Source: Burkholderiales bacterium (lineage in GTDB: Bacteria; Pseudomonadota; Gammaproteobacteria; Burkholderiales; Burkholderiaceae_C). From it: DNA of 46,722 nucleotides. The notes under the pieces are model-generated. The model did not search any database and was not told the origin of the DNA. It saw only the letters and a list, made by a program, of their open reading frames with translations. Where the stretch lies: contig CANBSV010000008.1 in the NCBI GenBank assembly GCA_947372225.1, positions 1-46,722 on the forward strand, written 5' to 3'. Shown here piece by piece: positions 25,682-33,751 of this stretch (position 1 is its first letter; each line of letters begins with the position of its first letter). A program made the position numbers and the translations under genes.

Positions 25682-27766
25682 TCAAGGCGCTGCCACCGCG
25701 GTATCGGCGGCGTCCTCGGCCGGCGTGTCCTGCACGTCGATGGCCAGCGTGAGCGGCCCGGCCGCATCGGCTCCGTCATCGGTGGCCTCATCGGGCTCGA
25801 TCGCGTCATCGGCTTCGGCCGCCGGGTCGTCGATGCGGGCGAGCACGCTGGCGTGCAGGTCAAGTGTGAGCAGATCGTTGCCGGTGAGACGAACGCGAAC
25901 CTGGGCTCCGCGCGGCAAAGCCTCCGCGCCAATCGCGCGAAACACCAGGGGCAGCGTGTCGGCCCGCACCAGCCCGTCTTTCATCACCGTCGCCTCCAGC
26001 TCGCTGATGCCTTCCTGGGTCAGGTGCCTGAGCGTCCAGTAGCGTTCGATCGCTGACTGGAAGGCGTTGTAGGCGCTGTAGGCGGCTTCGAACCCCGAGA
26101 TGATCGCGAACAGCGCGGTGTCCTTGGGCTTGAACGGCGCGACCAATGCGGCGGTGCGCCCATGTCGCACGCAGGCAATGATCTGCCACTGATTGACCAG
26201 ATCGACGTAGCGCCGCAATGGCGAGGTGGCCCAGGTGTACTGCGCGACGCCCATGCCCGCGTGCGGCGCCGGGCGTGTGCCCATGCGCACCTTGACGCCG
26301 GGTGCCATGCTGGCCTGACTGCGGTAGATGCCAGGCACGCCGTTGTTCGCGATCCAGCCGCCCCACGTGCTGTTCGCCAGGATCATCGCCTCGGCCACGA
26401 TCAGATCCAGCGACGAGCCACGCGTGCGCGTGCTGATGAGCACCCGCTCGTCGCCGCGCGGGGCGTCGGTTGGCTCGGCGCCTTCGGTGGCTTCGAGCCG
26501 GAAGTTGTAGTCGGGATGGTTGAAGTTTTCGGGCTTGCCGCGCAACACCTCGCGGCCGGCCTTCAGGTGCCGCGCCAGGCGGTAGGCAAAAGCCAGTTCG
26601 GGGGCGAAGTCGTAGTTGGCCGGTTGCTCGCCGGTCAGCGTGGCTTCGGTGATCACACCATCGAGTTGGTCATGCCGCAAGTTGGCGGCGATCGGCACCT
26701 TGTCGATCCGGGTTTCGCTGGCGGTGACTTCCAGCGAGGCTTCGTCCATCGTCACGTACAGCGACACGGCCGGGCACGCGCGCCCGGCCATGAGCGTGTA
26801 GACCTGAACCACGTCGTCGGGCAGCATGGTCAGCTTGTGGCCTGGCATGTAGACGGTGGAAAAACGATCGCGCGCCAGCTTGTCGACCGCACTGTCGGGC
26901 GAGATGGCCAGCGCCGGTGCGGCGATGTGCACGCCAAACACCACGGTCCCGCTGCCCAGCCCCTGCACCGACAGCGCGTCATCGATCTCGGTGGTTTGCG
27001 AATCGTCGATCGAAAACGCCCGCACGGGTGCCAGCTCCAGCGTTTCCTTGATCGCGGGCGCCTCAAGCGGTGGGAAGCCGGTGCCCTTGGGGAAGTGCTC
27101 GAACAAGAAGCGCTTCCAGTGAAACTGATACGGCGAGTCGATCGCGCCGGCGCCGGTCAGCAGCTCCAGCGGGGCCTTTTGAGAGCGCCGGGCTGCTTCG
27201 ACCACGGCCTTGTACTCGGGGCCGTTCTTGTCGGGCTTGAAAAGAATCTTGTAGAGCTGCTCGCGCACCGGTGCCGGGCACACGCCGGAGGCGAGTTCGA
27301 CCGCCCAGGCCTCGATTTGTGCGACTTGCTGCTTCTTGCGCTCGATGCCCAGCAGCGCGGCCTTCACGGTTTCTTCGGGCGCCTTCTTGAAGCTGCCCTT
27401 GCCGAGACGGCGAAAGTAGTGCGGCGCTTCGAACAGGCGAAACAGCGAGGCGGCCTGCTGCACGAGGCCCGCCTTGGCATCGAAGTAGTCGCGCGCCAGA
27501 TCGGCGAAACCGAATTCGCCGTCAGGCGCGAATTCCCAGGCCAGATCGAGATCGATGTCGCGCGCCAGAACCTGGGCTTCGGCAACCAGCTCGGCCGGCT
27601 GTGGCTTGTCGAACTTGAGCATCACGTTGGCCGATTTGACCTTCACGCGCTTGCCCGAGTCGAGTTCGACCTGCATCGAACTGTCGGCCTCGGACATCAC
27701 TCGCCCGGCGTGGAACTTTCCTGCTTCTTCATAGAGGGCGTACATAGGCGTGGAATTGTCGTCCAT
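25682..27766 (-). CDS. RNB-domain exoribonuclease (RNase II/R family)
   Basis: A 694-residue 3'-5' exoribonuclease. The N-terminal region (~1-60, YALYEEAGKFHAGRV) looks like a small beta domain in place of the usual cold-shock domains. The RNB catalytic domain (~240-560) contains SIDDSQTTEIDDALSVQ with the metal-binding aspartates, FGVHIAAPA, and later SLDLIVAEAMILANSTWG and SPLRRYVDLVNQWQI, all family hallmarks. The C-terminal part is an S1-like segment with an acidic tail. It resembles the RNase II-like proteins of betaproteobacteria more than E. coli Rnb or Rnr. It lies 24 bp upstream of the TonB-like gene. Confidence 0.92.
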   Translation of the reverse strand: MDDNSTPMYALYEEAGKFHAGRVMSEADSSMQVELDSGKRVKVKSANVMLKFDKPQPAELVAEAQVLARDIDLDLAWEFAPDGEFGFADLARDYFDAKAGLVQQAASLFRLFEAPHYFRRLGKGSFKKAPEETVKAALLGIERKKQQVAQIEAWAVELASGVCPAPVREQLYKILFKPDKNGPEYKAVVEAARRSQKAPLELLTGAGAIDSPYQFHWKRFLFEHFPKGTGFPPLEAPAIKETLELAPVRAFSIDDSQTTEIDDALSVQGLGSGTVVFGVHIAAPALAISPDSAVDKLARDRFSTVYMPGHKLTMLPDDVVQVYTLMAGRACPAVSLYVTMDEASLEVTASETRIDKVPIAANLRHDQLDGVITEATLTGEQPANYDFAPELAFAYRLARHLKAGREVLRGKPENFNHPDYNFRLEATEGAEPTDAPRGDERVLISTRTRGSSLDLIVAEAMILANSTWGGWIANNGVPGIYRSQASMAPGVKVRMGTRPAPHAGMGVAQYTWATSPLRRYVDLVNQWQIIACVRHGRTAALVAPFKPKDTALFAIISGFEAAYSAYNAFQSAIERYWTLRHLTQEGISELEATVMKDGLVRADTLPLVFRAIGAEALPRGAQVRVRLTGNDLLTLDLHASVLARIDDPAAEADDAIEPDEATDDGADAAGPLTLAIDVQDTPAEDAADTAVAAP

Positions 27767-27801
27767 GCCTCAGCCCGCAGCAGGCGTGCAGGCCGTGGAC
27801 G

Positions 27802-28344
27802 TCAAGGCGAGGCGAGGCCGGGAAACGCCCACAGCAAAGTGGCGGTCATCGTGACGTAGCGGGCGAACTTGCCGATCGCCATGTAGATCACACAGGGCCA
27901 GAAGGGCAGCTTGAGCCACCCTGCGACCGAGCACAGCGGATCGCCCACGATCGGCAACCACGCCAGCAGGCAGGCTTTTGCCCCATAGCGCTCCAGCCAG
28001 CGCGTGGCTTTTTGATGCGACGCCGTGGAGTGTGGTGGCGCCTCCCCCGCGGCGTTGGCTTGCGACTCACGCCTGGCCTGCAGCCGGCGCACGGCGTTGC
28101 CCGCGCCCAGTCCCATCCACCAACTCACCATGCCGCCCAGCGTGTTGCCCACGGTGGCCACCAGCACGGCCGGCCAGAACAGATGCGGGTTCAGTTTGAC
28201 CAAGGCGAAAACCGCGGGCTCCGAACCCAGCGGCAGTAGCGTGGCAGAGATGAACGACACCACGAACAGGGTGCTCAGCCCGACTTCGGGCAGGGCCAGC
28301 GTGACCATCAACCACGCCAGCAACGACTGCATCCAAACTTCCAT
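27802..28344 (-). CDS. YqaA/DedA-like inner-membrane protein
   Basis: A 180-residue membrane protein (start MEVWMQSLLAWLMVTL at 28344; an ATG at 28332 with GGAAG upstream is an equally good start). Hydrophobic helices alternate with the SNARE-associated/DedA-type segments FISATLLPLGSEP and ATVGNTLGGMVSWWMG. A later re-entrant region, LLAWLPIVGDPLCSVAGWL, carries the Pro and Asp seen in YqaA proteins. DedA relatives help move lipid carriers across the membrane; for YqaA itself the role is unknown. The open frame continues far upstream, but that part is the antisense of dusB. It heads the minus-strand block, divergent from dusB. Confidence 0.87.
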   Translation of the reverse strand: MEVWMQSLLAWLMVTLALPEVGLSTLFVVSFISATLLPLGSEPAVFALVKLNPHLFWPAVLVATVGNTLGGMVSWWMGLGAGNAVRRLQARRESQANAAGEAPPHSTASHQKATRWLERYGAKACLLAWLPIVGDPLCSVAGWLKLPFWPCVIYMAIGKFARYVTMTATLLWAFPGLASP

Positions 28345-28364
28345 CTCAGGGATTATCGGGATGC

Positions 28365-28403
28365 GGTCCGGGCCCCCGGACCATCCGGACCCGACGCTAT
28401 ACT
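28365..28403 (+). promoter_or_regulatory. dusB-fis promoter region with hairpin over the -35
   Basis: TATACT at 28398-28403 is a near-consensus -10 about 38 bp before the dusB start. A perfect 7-bp inverted repeat with a 4-nt loop, GGTCCGG (28365-28371) and CCGGACC (28376-28382), lies across the -35 position, and CCGGACC recurs at 28385-28391. No -35 consensus is visible, so activation or growth-rate control as at fis promoters elsewhere is possible; that is inference. Confidence 0.5.
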
Positions 28404-28440
28404 CTGCCTCCTTTTTAAGCAGATGCGGCCCTTCCACCCC

Positions 28441-29514
28441 ATGAACATCGGCCACATTCCGCTGACAAACAATTTGTTTGTTGCGCCGATGGCGGGGGTC
28501 ACCGACCGGCCTTTCCGGCAGTGGTGCAAGCGTCTGGGGGCTGGCTACGCGGTCAGCGAGATGGTCACTTCGCGTCGCGAGTTGTGGACCAGCCTGAAGA
28601 CCAGCCGCCGATCGAACCACGACGGTGAGGTCGATCCCATTGCGGTGCAGATTGCCGGCACCGACCCGCTCATGATGGCCGAGGCCGCGGCCTACAACAT
28701 CGATCGCGGCGCGCAAATCATCGACATCAACATGGGTTGCCCGGCCAAGAAGGTGTGCAACGTCTGGGCCGGCTCGGCGCTGATGCAAAACGAACCGTTG
28801 GCCCTGGCCATCATCAGCGCGGTGGTGGCTGTTTGCGAGCCGCGCCGCGTGCCGGTGACGCTCAAGATGCGAACCGGTTGGTGCCACGGCGAGCGCAATG
28901 CGCTGGTGCTGGCGCGCGCGGCCGAGAGTGCCGGCATCGCAATGGTCACGGTGCATGGGCGTACCCGCGAACAGGGCTACAGCGGCTTGGCCGAGTACGA
29001 CACGATCGCTGCCGTCAAGGCCGCGCTGAGCATTCCGGTGGTGGCCAATGGCGACATTGACAGCCCTGAAAAGGCCCGCGAGGTGCTGCGCTACACCGGG
29101 GCCGATGCGCTCATGATCGGCCGCGCGGCGCAGGGCCGACCGTGGATATTTCGCGAGATCGCGCACTTTCTGTCCACCGGCGAGCACCTGCCGGCCACGC
29201 CTGTCTTGCAGGCGCGACAGTGGTTGCTCGATCACTTGGTCGATCACTACAGCCTTTACGGCGAACTCGCTGGCGTTCGCACTGCGCGCAAGCACATCGG
29301 CTGGGCGGTGCGTTCACTCCCCGGCGGTGAAGCCTTCCGCGCCGGCATGAACCGGCTCGAGACTTGCAAGGATCAGATTCAAGCGGTGGGCGAGTTCCTC
29401 CATGGGCTGGCCGATAGCCAACCGCTTTGGCCGGCGATCGGCCACGCCAGTTCCCCCAAGACATGCGATGTCCCCATCGCTGCCAACCACGCTTCCATTC
29501 GATTGACAGCATGA
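28441..29514 (+). CDS. dusB: tRNA-dihydrouridine synthase B
   Basis: DusB reduces a specific uridine in the tRNA D-loop (U17 in E. coli) with FMN and NADPH. The start at 28441 (MNIGHIPLTNNLFVAPM, 357 aa) aligns with the family; an ATG at 28423 would add six residues. The FMN barrel is recognisable by APMAGVTDRPFR, the catalytic Cys in NMGCPAKKV (near residue 100), KMRTGW, VHGRTREQGYSG and NGDIDS, with GADALMIGRAAQGRPWIF binding the FMN phosphate. Its TGA overlaps the fis ATG. The dusB-fis pair is a long-known operon in Proteobacteria. Confidence 0.97.
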   Translation: MNIGHIPLTNNLFVAPMAGVTDRPFRQWCKRLGAGYAVSEMVTSRRELWTSLKTSRRSNHDGEVDPIAVQIAGTDPLMMAEAAAYNIDRGAQIIDINMGCPAKKVCNVWAGSALMQNEPLALAIISAVVAVCEPRRVPVTLKMRTGWCHGERNALVLARAAESAGIAMVTVHGRTREQGYSGLAEYDTIAAVKAALSIPVVANGDIDSPEKAREVLRYTGADALMIGRAAQGRPWIFREIAHFLSTGEHLPATPVLQARQWLLDHLVDHYSLYGELAGVRTARKHIGWAVRSLPGGEAFRAGMNRLETCKDQIQAVGEFLHGLADSQPLWPAIGHASSPKTCDVPIAANHASIRLTA

Positions 29515-29750
29515 GCACCAAGCGACAGATAGAAGACTGTGTCCGGGACCGCCTCGAGGACTATTTCACCGACCTGGATGGCGTCGAACCGGCGGCGATG
29601 TACGACATGATCCTGAAAGTGGTCGAGCGGCCGCTGCTTGACGTCGTGATGAAGCACGCCGACCAGAACCAGAGCCGCGCCGCCGAGTGGTTGGGCATCA
29701 ACCGCAACACGCTGCGCCGCAAGCTGCTCGAGCACAAGCTGCTCGACTGA
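29511..29750 (+). CDS. fis: DNA-binding protein Fis
   Basis: Fis is a small homodimeric nucleoid protein that bends DNA and activates stable-RNA promoters. The start at 29511 (MSTKRQIEDCVRDRL, 79 aa) overlaps the dusB stop as ATGA; a longer frame from 29427 is dusB sequence in another frame. The C-terminal helix-turn-helix ADQNQSRAAEWLGINRNTLRRKLLEH is the canonical Fis recognition region. The N-terminal arm is shorter than in E. coli Fis (98 aa), as usual outside enterics, so the invertase-stimulating hairpin is missing. A perfect 15-bp hairpin follows directly. Confidence 0.97.
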   Translation: MSTKRQIEDCVRDRLEDYFTDLDGVEPAAMYDMILKVVERPLLDVVMKHADQNQSRAAEWLGINRNTLRRKLLEHKLLD

Positions 29751-29754
29751 ACCT

Positions 29755-29809
29755 GCGTCAGGCGAAGGCGCCTGCACTGCCTTCGCCTGACGCCTTTGAA
29801 CGTCTTTTT
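29755..29809 (+). terminator. Perfect 15-bp hairpin between fis and purH
   Basis: GCGTCAGGCGAAGGC (29755-29769) pairs without mismatch with GCCTTCGCCTGACGC (29779-29793) around a 9-nt loop. CTTT follows directly, and TTTTT comes 11 nt later (29805-29809). It starts four bases after the fis stop and ends 38 bases before the purH start. It most likely terminates dusB-fis or protects its 3' end; partial readthrough into purH is possible because the T-tract is interrupted. Confidence 0.75.
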
Positions 29810-29831
29810 CGATCACTCTTCAGGATCTTCC

Positions 29832-31436
29832 ATGCACGCGCTCCTCTCCGTATCCGACAAGACCGGCGTCCTTGAATTTGCCCGCGGGCTGGCCGCGCTG
29901 GGCTTCAAGCTGCTGTCGACCGGCGGCACCGCCAAGTTGCTCGCCGAGGGCGGCCTCGCGGTCACCGAGGTGGCCGACCACACCGGTTTCCCCGAGATGC
30001 TCGATGGCCGCGTGAAGACGCTGCACCCGAAGATCCATGGCGGCTTGCTGGCGCGTCGTGACCTGCCTGAGCACCGCGCCGCGCTCACCGAGCACGGCAT
30101 CGACACCATCGATTTGCTGGTGGTCAACCTGTACCCGTTCGAGGCCACGGTGGCCAAGGCCGGCTGCACGCTCGAAGATGCGATCGAGAACATCGACATT
30201 GGCGGGCCGGCGATGGTTCGTTCGGCCGCCAAGAACTGGGAGCATGTGGCGGTGCTGACCGATGCGGCGCAATACGCCGGCGTGCTGGCCGAGCTGCAAG
30301 CCCATGGCGCAGTGCAGCGCTGCACGCGATTCGCGCTGGCGGTTGCAGCCTTCAATCGCATCTCGAACTACGACGCGGCGATCAGCGATCACCTGTCGTC
30401 GCTGACTCTGGCCGTCGAAGGCGAGCCCACGCGCAGCGAGTACCCGGCGCAAAGCAACGGCCGCTTCGTCAAGTTGCAAGACCTGCGCTACGGCGAGAAC
30501 CCGCACCAGAGTGCCGCGTTCTACCGCGACCTGAACCCGGCCCCCGGCTCGTTGGTCACCGCCGTGCAGTTGCAAGGCAAGGAGCTTTCGTACAACAACA
30601 TCGCCGATGCCGATGCGGCCTGGGAATGCGTCAAGTCGTTCGGGCCTGACGACGCGGCTGCAGCGTGCGTGATCGTCAAGCACGCCAACCCGTGCGGCGT
30701 GGCGTTGGCGGCCAGTGCCGCCGAGGCCTACTCGCAGGCCTTCAAGACCGACCCGACCTCGGCCTTCGGCGGAATCATTGCCTTCAACGTCGAGGTTGAT
30801 GCCGAGGCTGCTCGTCGCGTGGCCGCACAGTTCCTCGAGGTGCTGATCGCGCCGTCGTACACCGCCGAGGCGCTGGCCGTCTTGTCGGCCAAGACGGCCA
30901 CGCGCGTGTTGCGCATCCCGCTCGACGGCGTGGACCGCGCCGGTGCCACTGCCTGGTCGCGCGGGCGCAACCAGCAAGACATCAAGCGTGTGGGTTCGGG
31001 GCTGCTGATCCAGGGTGCCGACGACCACGAGGTCCTGCGCAGCGAGCTGAAGGTGGTGACCCGCTTGCAGCCCACCGAAGCGCAATGGGTCGATCTGCTG
31101 TTTGCCTGGAAGGTCGCCAAGTACGTCAAGAGCAACGCCATCGTGTTTTGCGGTGGTGCCATGACGCTGGGCGTCGGGGCAGGGCAGATGAGCCGCATCG
31201 ATTCGGCACGCATTGCCAGCATCAAGGCCGCCAACGCCGGGCTGACGCTGGCCGGCTCGGCGGTGGCGAGCGACGCGTTCTTTCCGTTCCGTGACGGGCT
31301 CGACGTGGTGTGCGATGCAGGAGCGACGTCGGTCATCCACCCGGGCGGCTCGGTGCGCGATGCCGAGGTGATCGCTGCTGCCGACGAGCGTGGCATCGCG
31401 ATGGTGCTGACCGGGGTGAGGCACTTCCGGCACTGA
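29832..31436 (+). CDS. purH: Bifunctional AICAR formyltransferase / IMP cyclohydrolase
   Basis: PurH performs the last two steps of de novo purine synthesis, AICAR to FAICAR to IMP. The start at 29832 (MHALLSVSDKTGVLEFA, 534 aa) has AGGA upstream and aligns with E. coli PurH (529 aa). The N-terminal cyclohydrolase (~1-200) contains LLSTGGTAKLL, VKTLHPKIHGGLLA and NIDIGGPAMVRSAAKN. The C-terminal transformylase has RYGENPHQSA, the catalytic Lys-His in VKHANPCGVA, DPTSAFGGIIAFN and KYVKSNAIV. ruvC follows after 22 bp, the usual betaproteobacterial neighbour. Confidence 0.98.
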   Translation: MHALLSVSDKTGVLEFARGLAALGFKLLSTGGTAKLLAEGGLAVTEVADHTGFPEMLDGRVKTLHPKIHGGLLARRDLPEHRAALTEHGIDTIDLLVVNLYPFEATVAKAGCTLEDAIENIDIGGPAMVRSAAKNWEHVAVLTDAAQYAGVLAELQAHGAVQRCTRFALAVAAFNRISNYDAAISDHLSSLTLAVEGEPTRSEYPAQSNGRFVKLQDLRYGENPHQSAAFYRDLNPAPGSLVTAVQLQGKELSYNNIADADAAWECVKSFGPDDAAAACVIVKHANPCGVALAASAAEAYSQAFKTDPTSAFGGIIAFNVEVDAEAARRVAAQFLEVLIAPSYTAEALAVLSAKTATRVLRIPLDGVDRAGATAWSRGRNQQDIKRVGSGLLIQGADDHEVLRSELKVVTRLQPTEAQWVDLLFAWKVAKYVKSNAIVFCGGAMTLGVGAGQMSRIDSARIASIKAANAGLTLAGSAVASDAFFPFRDGLDVVCDAGATSVIHPGGSVRDAEVIAAADERGIAMVLTGVRHFRH

Positions 31437-31458
31437 GCCGCAGCCTTATCACCGACCC

Positions 31459-32007
31459 ATGCGCATCCTGGGCATCGATCCCGGCCTGAGAACCACCGGC
31501 TTTGGCGTCATCGAGTCCGAGGGTGCCACTCTGGCGTATGTCGCCAGCGGCACGATCAAGACCGATGCCGTCGATATCGGGCAATTGCCGGCGCGCCTGA
31601 AGATCATCTATGACGGCATACGCGAGGTGAGCGCACGCTACGCGCCAGACTGCGCGGCGGTGGAGATCGTTTTTGTGAACGTCAACCCGCAGTCGACGCT
31701 GTTGCTCGGTCAGGCGCGGGGCGCTGCCATCACCGGATTGGTCAGCGCGGGACTGGATGTGGCGGAGTACACCGCGCTGCAGATGAAAAAGGCCATCGTC
31801 GGCCATGGTCATGCCCGCAAGGAGCAGGTGCAGGAGATGGTGATGCGGTTGCTGGCGCTGCCCGGCTTGCCCGGTAAAGACGCCAGCGACGCTTTGGGAC
31901 TGGCCATCTGCCACGCCCATGCGGGCGCTTCGTTTGCCGCCATGGCCAAGGGCGCAACCCTGGTGCGGCGCTCGCATGCGCAGTTCAAGGGCGGGCGCAC
32001 CTACTGA
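31459..32007 (+). CDS. ruvC: Holliday junction endodeoxyribonuclease RuvC
   Basis: RuvC resolves Holliday junctions by symmetric cleavage, normally with the RuvAB branch-migration motor. The 182-residue protein has all four acidic metal ligands: Asp7 (GIDPGLRTTGFG), Glu69 (AAVEIVFVN), and the Asp pair in KDASDALGLAICHAH. The DNA-contacting stretch NPQSTLLLGQARGAAI is intact. ruvA and ruvB do not follow, unlike the common purH-ruvC-ruvA-ruvB order; argB is next after 82 bp and has its own putative promoter. Confidence 0.97.
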   Translation: MRILGIDPGLRTTGFGVIESEGATLAYVASGTIKTDAVDIGQLPARLKIIYDGIREVSARYAPDCAAVEIVFVNVNPQSTLLLGQARGAAITGLVSAGLDVAEYTALQMKKAIVGHGHARKEQVQEMVMRLLALPGLPGKDASDALGLAICHAHAGASFAAMAKGATLVRRSHAQFKGGRTY

Positions 32008-32053
32008 GCCCTGCCCGGCCTTCGGTCGCCCACGACGCGGCCACCCTGACCCC

Positions 32054-32059
32054 TACAAT
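32054..32059 (+). promoter_or_regulatory. Candidate -10 (TACAAT) upstream of argB
   Basis: TACAAT sits 30 bp before the argB start in a short A+T-rich patch. No recognisable -35 lies 16-18 bp upstream. It supports independent transcription of argB from ruvC. Confidence 0.35.
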
Positions 32060-32089
32060 TTTTATCCGAGCCCAACGAAAGCCGAACCG

Positions 32090-33022
32090 ATGAATCCTGT
32101 GTCGCCCCCCGCCAACGATCCCACTGAATCGACGGTCGACCTGACCCATGTGCTGCCGCGAGACAAGGCTGAAATCCTGGCGCAGGCGCTGCCCTACATC
32201 CGCAAGTTTCACGGCAAGACCATCGTGATCAAGTACGGCGGCAACGCCATGACCGACCCCGCCTTGCAGCAGGACTTCGCTGAGGACGTGGTGCTGCTCA
32301 AGCTGGTCGGCATGAACCCGGTGGTGGTGCACGGTGGCGGCCCGCAGATCGAGGACGCGCTGGCCAAGATCGGCAAGAAGGGCACCTTCATTCAGGGCAT
32401 GCGGGTGACAGACGACGAGACGATGGAAGTCGTTGAATGGGTGCTCGCCGGTCAGGTGCAACAAGACATCGTCGGTCTGATCAACGTCGCGGGCGGCAAG
32501 GCGGTGGGCCTGACAGGGCGCGACGGCGGGTTGATCCGTGCGCGCAAGCTGCGCATGCACGACCTCAACGACCCGTCCAAGGAGTACGACGTGGGCCAGG
32601 TCGGCGAGATCGAGTCGATCGACCCCAGCGTGGTCAAGGCGTTGCAGGATGACCAGTTCATTCCCGTCATTTCGCCGCTCGGCTTCGGCGCCAACAACGA
32701 GAACTACAACATCAACGCCGACGTGGTGGCCGGCAAGCTTGCCGAGGTGCTCAAGGCCGAGAAGCTGATGATGTTGACCAATATCCCCGGTGTGCTCGAC
32801 AAAAACGGCCAGTTGCTGACCAACCTGACTGCGCGCGAGATTGACGACCTGTTCGCCGACGGAACCATCAGCGGCGGCATGCTGCCCAAGATCGCCAGTG
32901 CGCTCGATGCAGCCAAGAACGGCGTCAACACGGTGCACATCATTGACGGGCGCGTGCCGCACGCCATGTTGCTCGAGGTGCTGACCGAGCAGGCCTACGG
33001 CACGATGATCCGTTCACATTGA
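32090..33022 (+). CDS. argB: Acetylglutamate kinase
   Basis: ArgB phosphorylates N-acetylglutamate, the second step of arginine synthesis. The start at 32090 (MNPVSPPANDPTEST, 310 aa) is chosen because the longer frame from 31919 runs inside ruvC. The amino-acid kinase fold is visible in order: VIKYGGNAMTD (ATP phosphate loop Lys), PVVVHGGGPQIEDAL, GMRVTDDETM, NVAGGKAVGLTGRDGGLI, and NINADVVAGKLA with the catalytic Asp near the C-terminal third. The N-terminal helix typical of arginine-inhibited hexameric forms appears present (residues ~20-40), so feedback inhibition is likely. The HAD gene starts on its stop codon. Confidence 0.97.
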   Translation: MNPVSPPANDPTESTVDLTHVLPRDKAEILAQALPYIRKFHGKTIVIKYGGNAMTDPALQQDFAEDVVLLKLVGMNPVVVHGGGPQIEDALAKIGKKGTFIQGMRVTDDETMEVVEWVLAGQVQQDIVGLINVAGGKAVGLTGRDGGLIRARKLRMHDLNDPSKEYDVGQVGEIESIDPSVVKALQDDQFIPVISPLGFGANNENYNINADVVAGKLAEVLKAEKLMMLTNIPGVLDKNGQLLTNLTAREIDDLFADGTISGGMLPKIASALDAAKNGVNTVHIIDGRVPHAMLLEVLTEQAYGTMIRSH

Positions 33023-33693
33023 AGCCGGTCGGGCGTCGGGTCTGGCTGTTCGACCTCGACAACACCCTGCACGACGCCAGCGCAGCGTCGTTCGCGCCGA
33101 CCAACGTGGCGATGACGCAGTACATCGTCGATCACTTGGGCTTTTCACATGAAGAGGCCGGCTCGCTGCGCCAGCATTACTGGCTGCACTACGGTGCGAC
33201 GATGCTGGGGCTGGTGCGGCATCAAGGGGTGAAGGCCTAGAACTTCCTCGAGACCACTCATCAGCTGCCGGGTCTGGAGTCTCGCCTGCGCACCAGCGCG
33301 CATGACCGTGCCGTGCTGCGCCGGCTTGCCGGACGCAAGTACATCCTGACCAACGCGCCGCGCAACTACGCGCTGCGCGTGCTCAATGCCCTGCGCCTGG
33401 CCGACTGCTTCGATGGCGTGATCAGCGTCGAGGACATGCGCATGTTCGGCCACCACCGCCCCAAACCCGACGCGCGCATGTTTCGCCACATGGCCGCGAG
33501 ACTGAAGGTTTCAACGCATCGCTGCACGCTGGTCGAAGACACGCTTGAGCATCAGAAGTCCGCGCGAAGCGTGGGCATGCGCACGGTGTGGATGCAGCGT
33601 TACTGGCCGGTGCAAGCCGGCGTTCGCCCCAGTAAAAAGCCTGCTTATGTGTGTGCCAGAATCAAATCACTGCAGCGTTTGTTGGCGCTGTGA
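33019..33693 (+). pseudogene. HAD-family pyrimidine 5'-nucleotidase-like gene with an internal amber codon
   Basis: A HAD phosphatase frame of 225 codons (including the final stop) that is continuous except for one TAG at 33238-33240 (codon 74). All four HAD motifs survive: I WLFDLDNTLHD (nucleophile Asp12 and Asp14), II ILTNAPRNY, III the Lys in HRPKPDARMF, IV VEDTLEHQKSA. The sequence on both sides of the TAG (GVKA, then NFLETTHQLPGLE) reads like uninterrupted family sequence, so no bases are lost. The start is a TTG overlapping the argB stop (TTGA). A re-initiation GTG exists at 33313, but that fragment lacks motif I. It is a recent pseudogene, a sequencing error or a readthrough gene. slmA next door ends in TAG, arguing against general recoding. 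Confidence 0.8.
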
Positions 33694-33751
33694 GCGCCCT
33701 CCGACATCTGATCGGCGGTGGCTTTGAGTCGATTTCAGTGGTGCCCACGTC

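Noticed and set aside
26162..27859. 565-codon frame opposite the RNB exoribonuclease
   Set aside because: Antisense shadow in high-GC DNA; His/Arg/Gly/Val-rich with no domain, while the minus strand encodes a full RNB protein.
27802..29295. 497-codon extension of the YqaA-like gene
   Set aside because: The added N-terminal part is antisense to dusB; the membrane protein starts at 28344 or 28332.
29820..31433. 537-codon frame opposite purH
   Set aside because: Mirror of purH codons; composition of a shadow frame and no start signal.
33019..33693. TAG recoded as an amino acid genome-wide
   Set aside because: slmA (34406-34408) and the small gene at 1094-1366 end in TAG at sensible positions.
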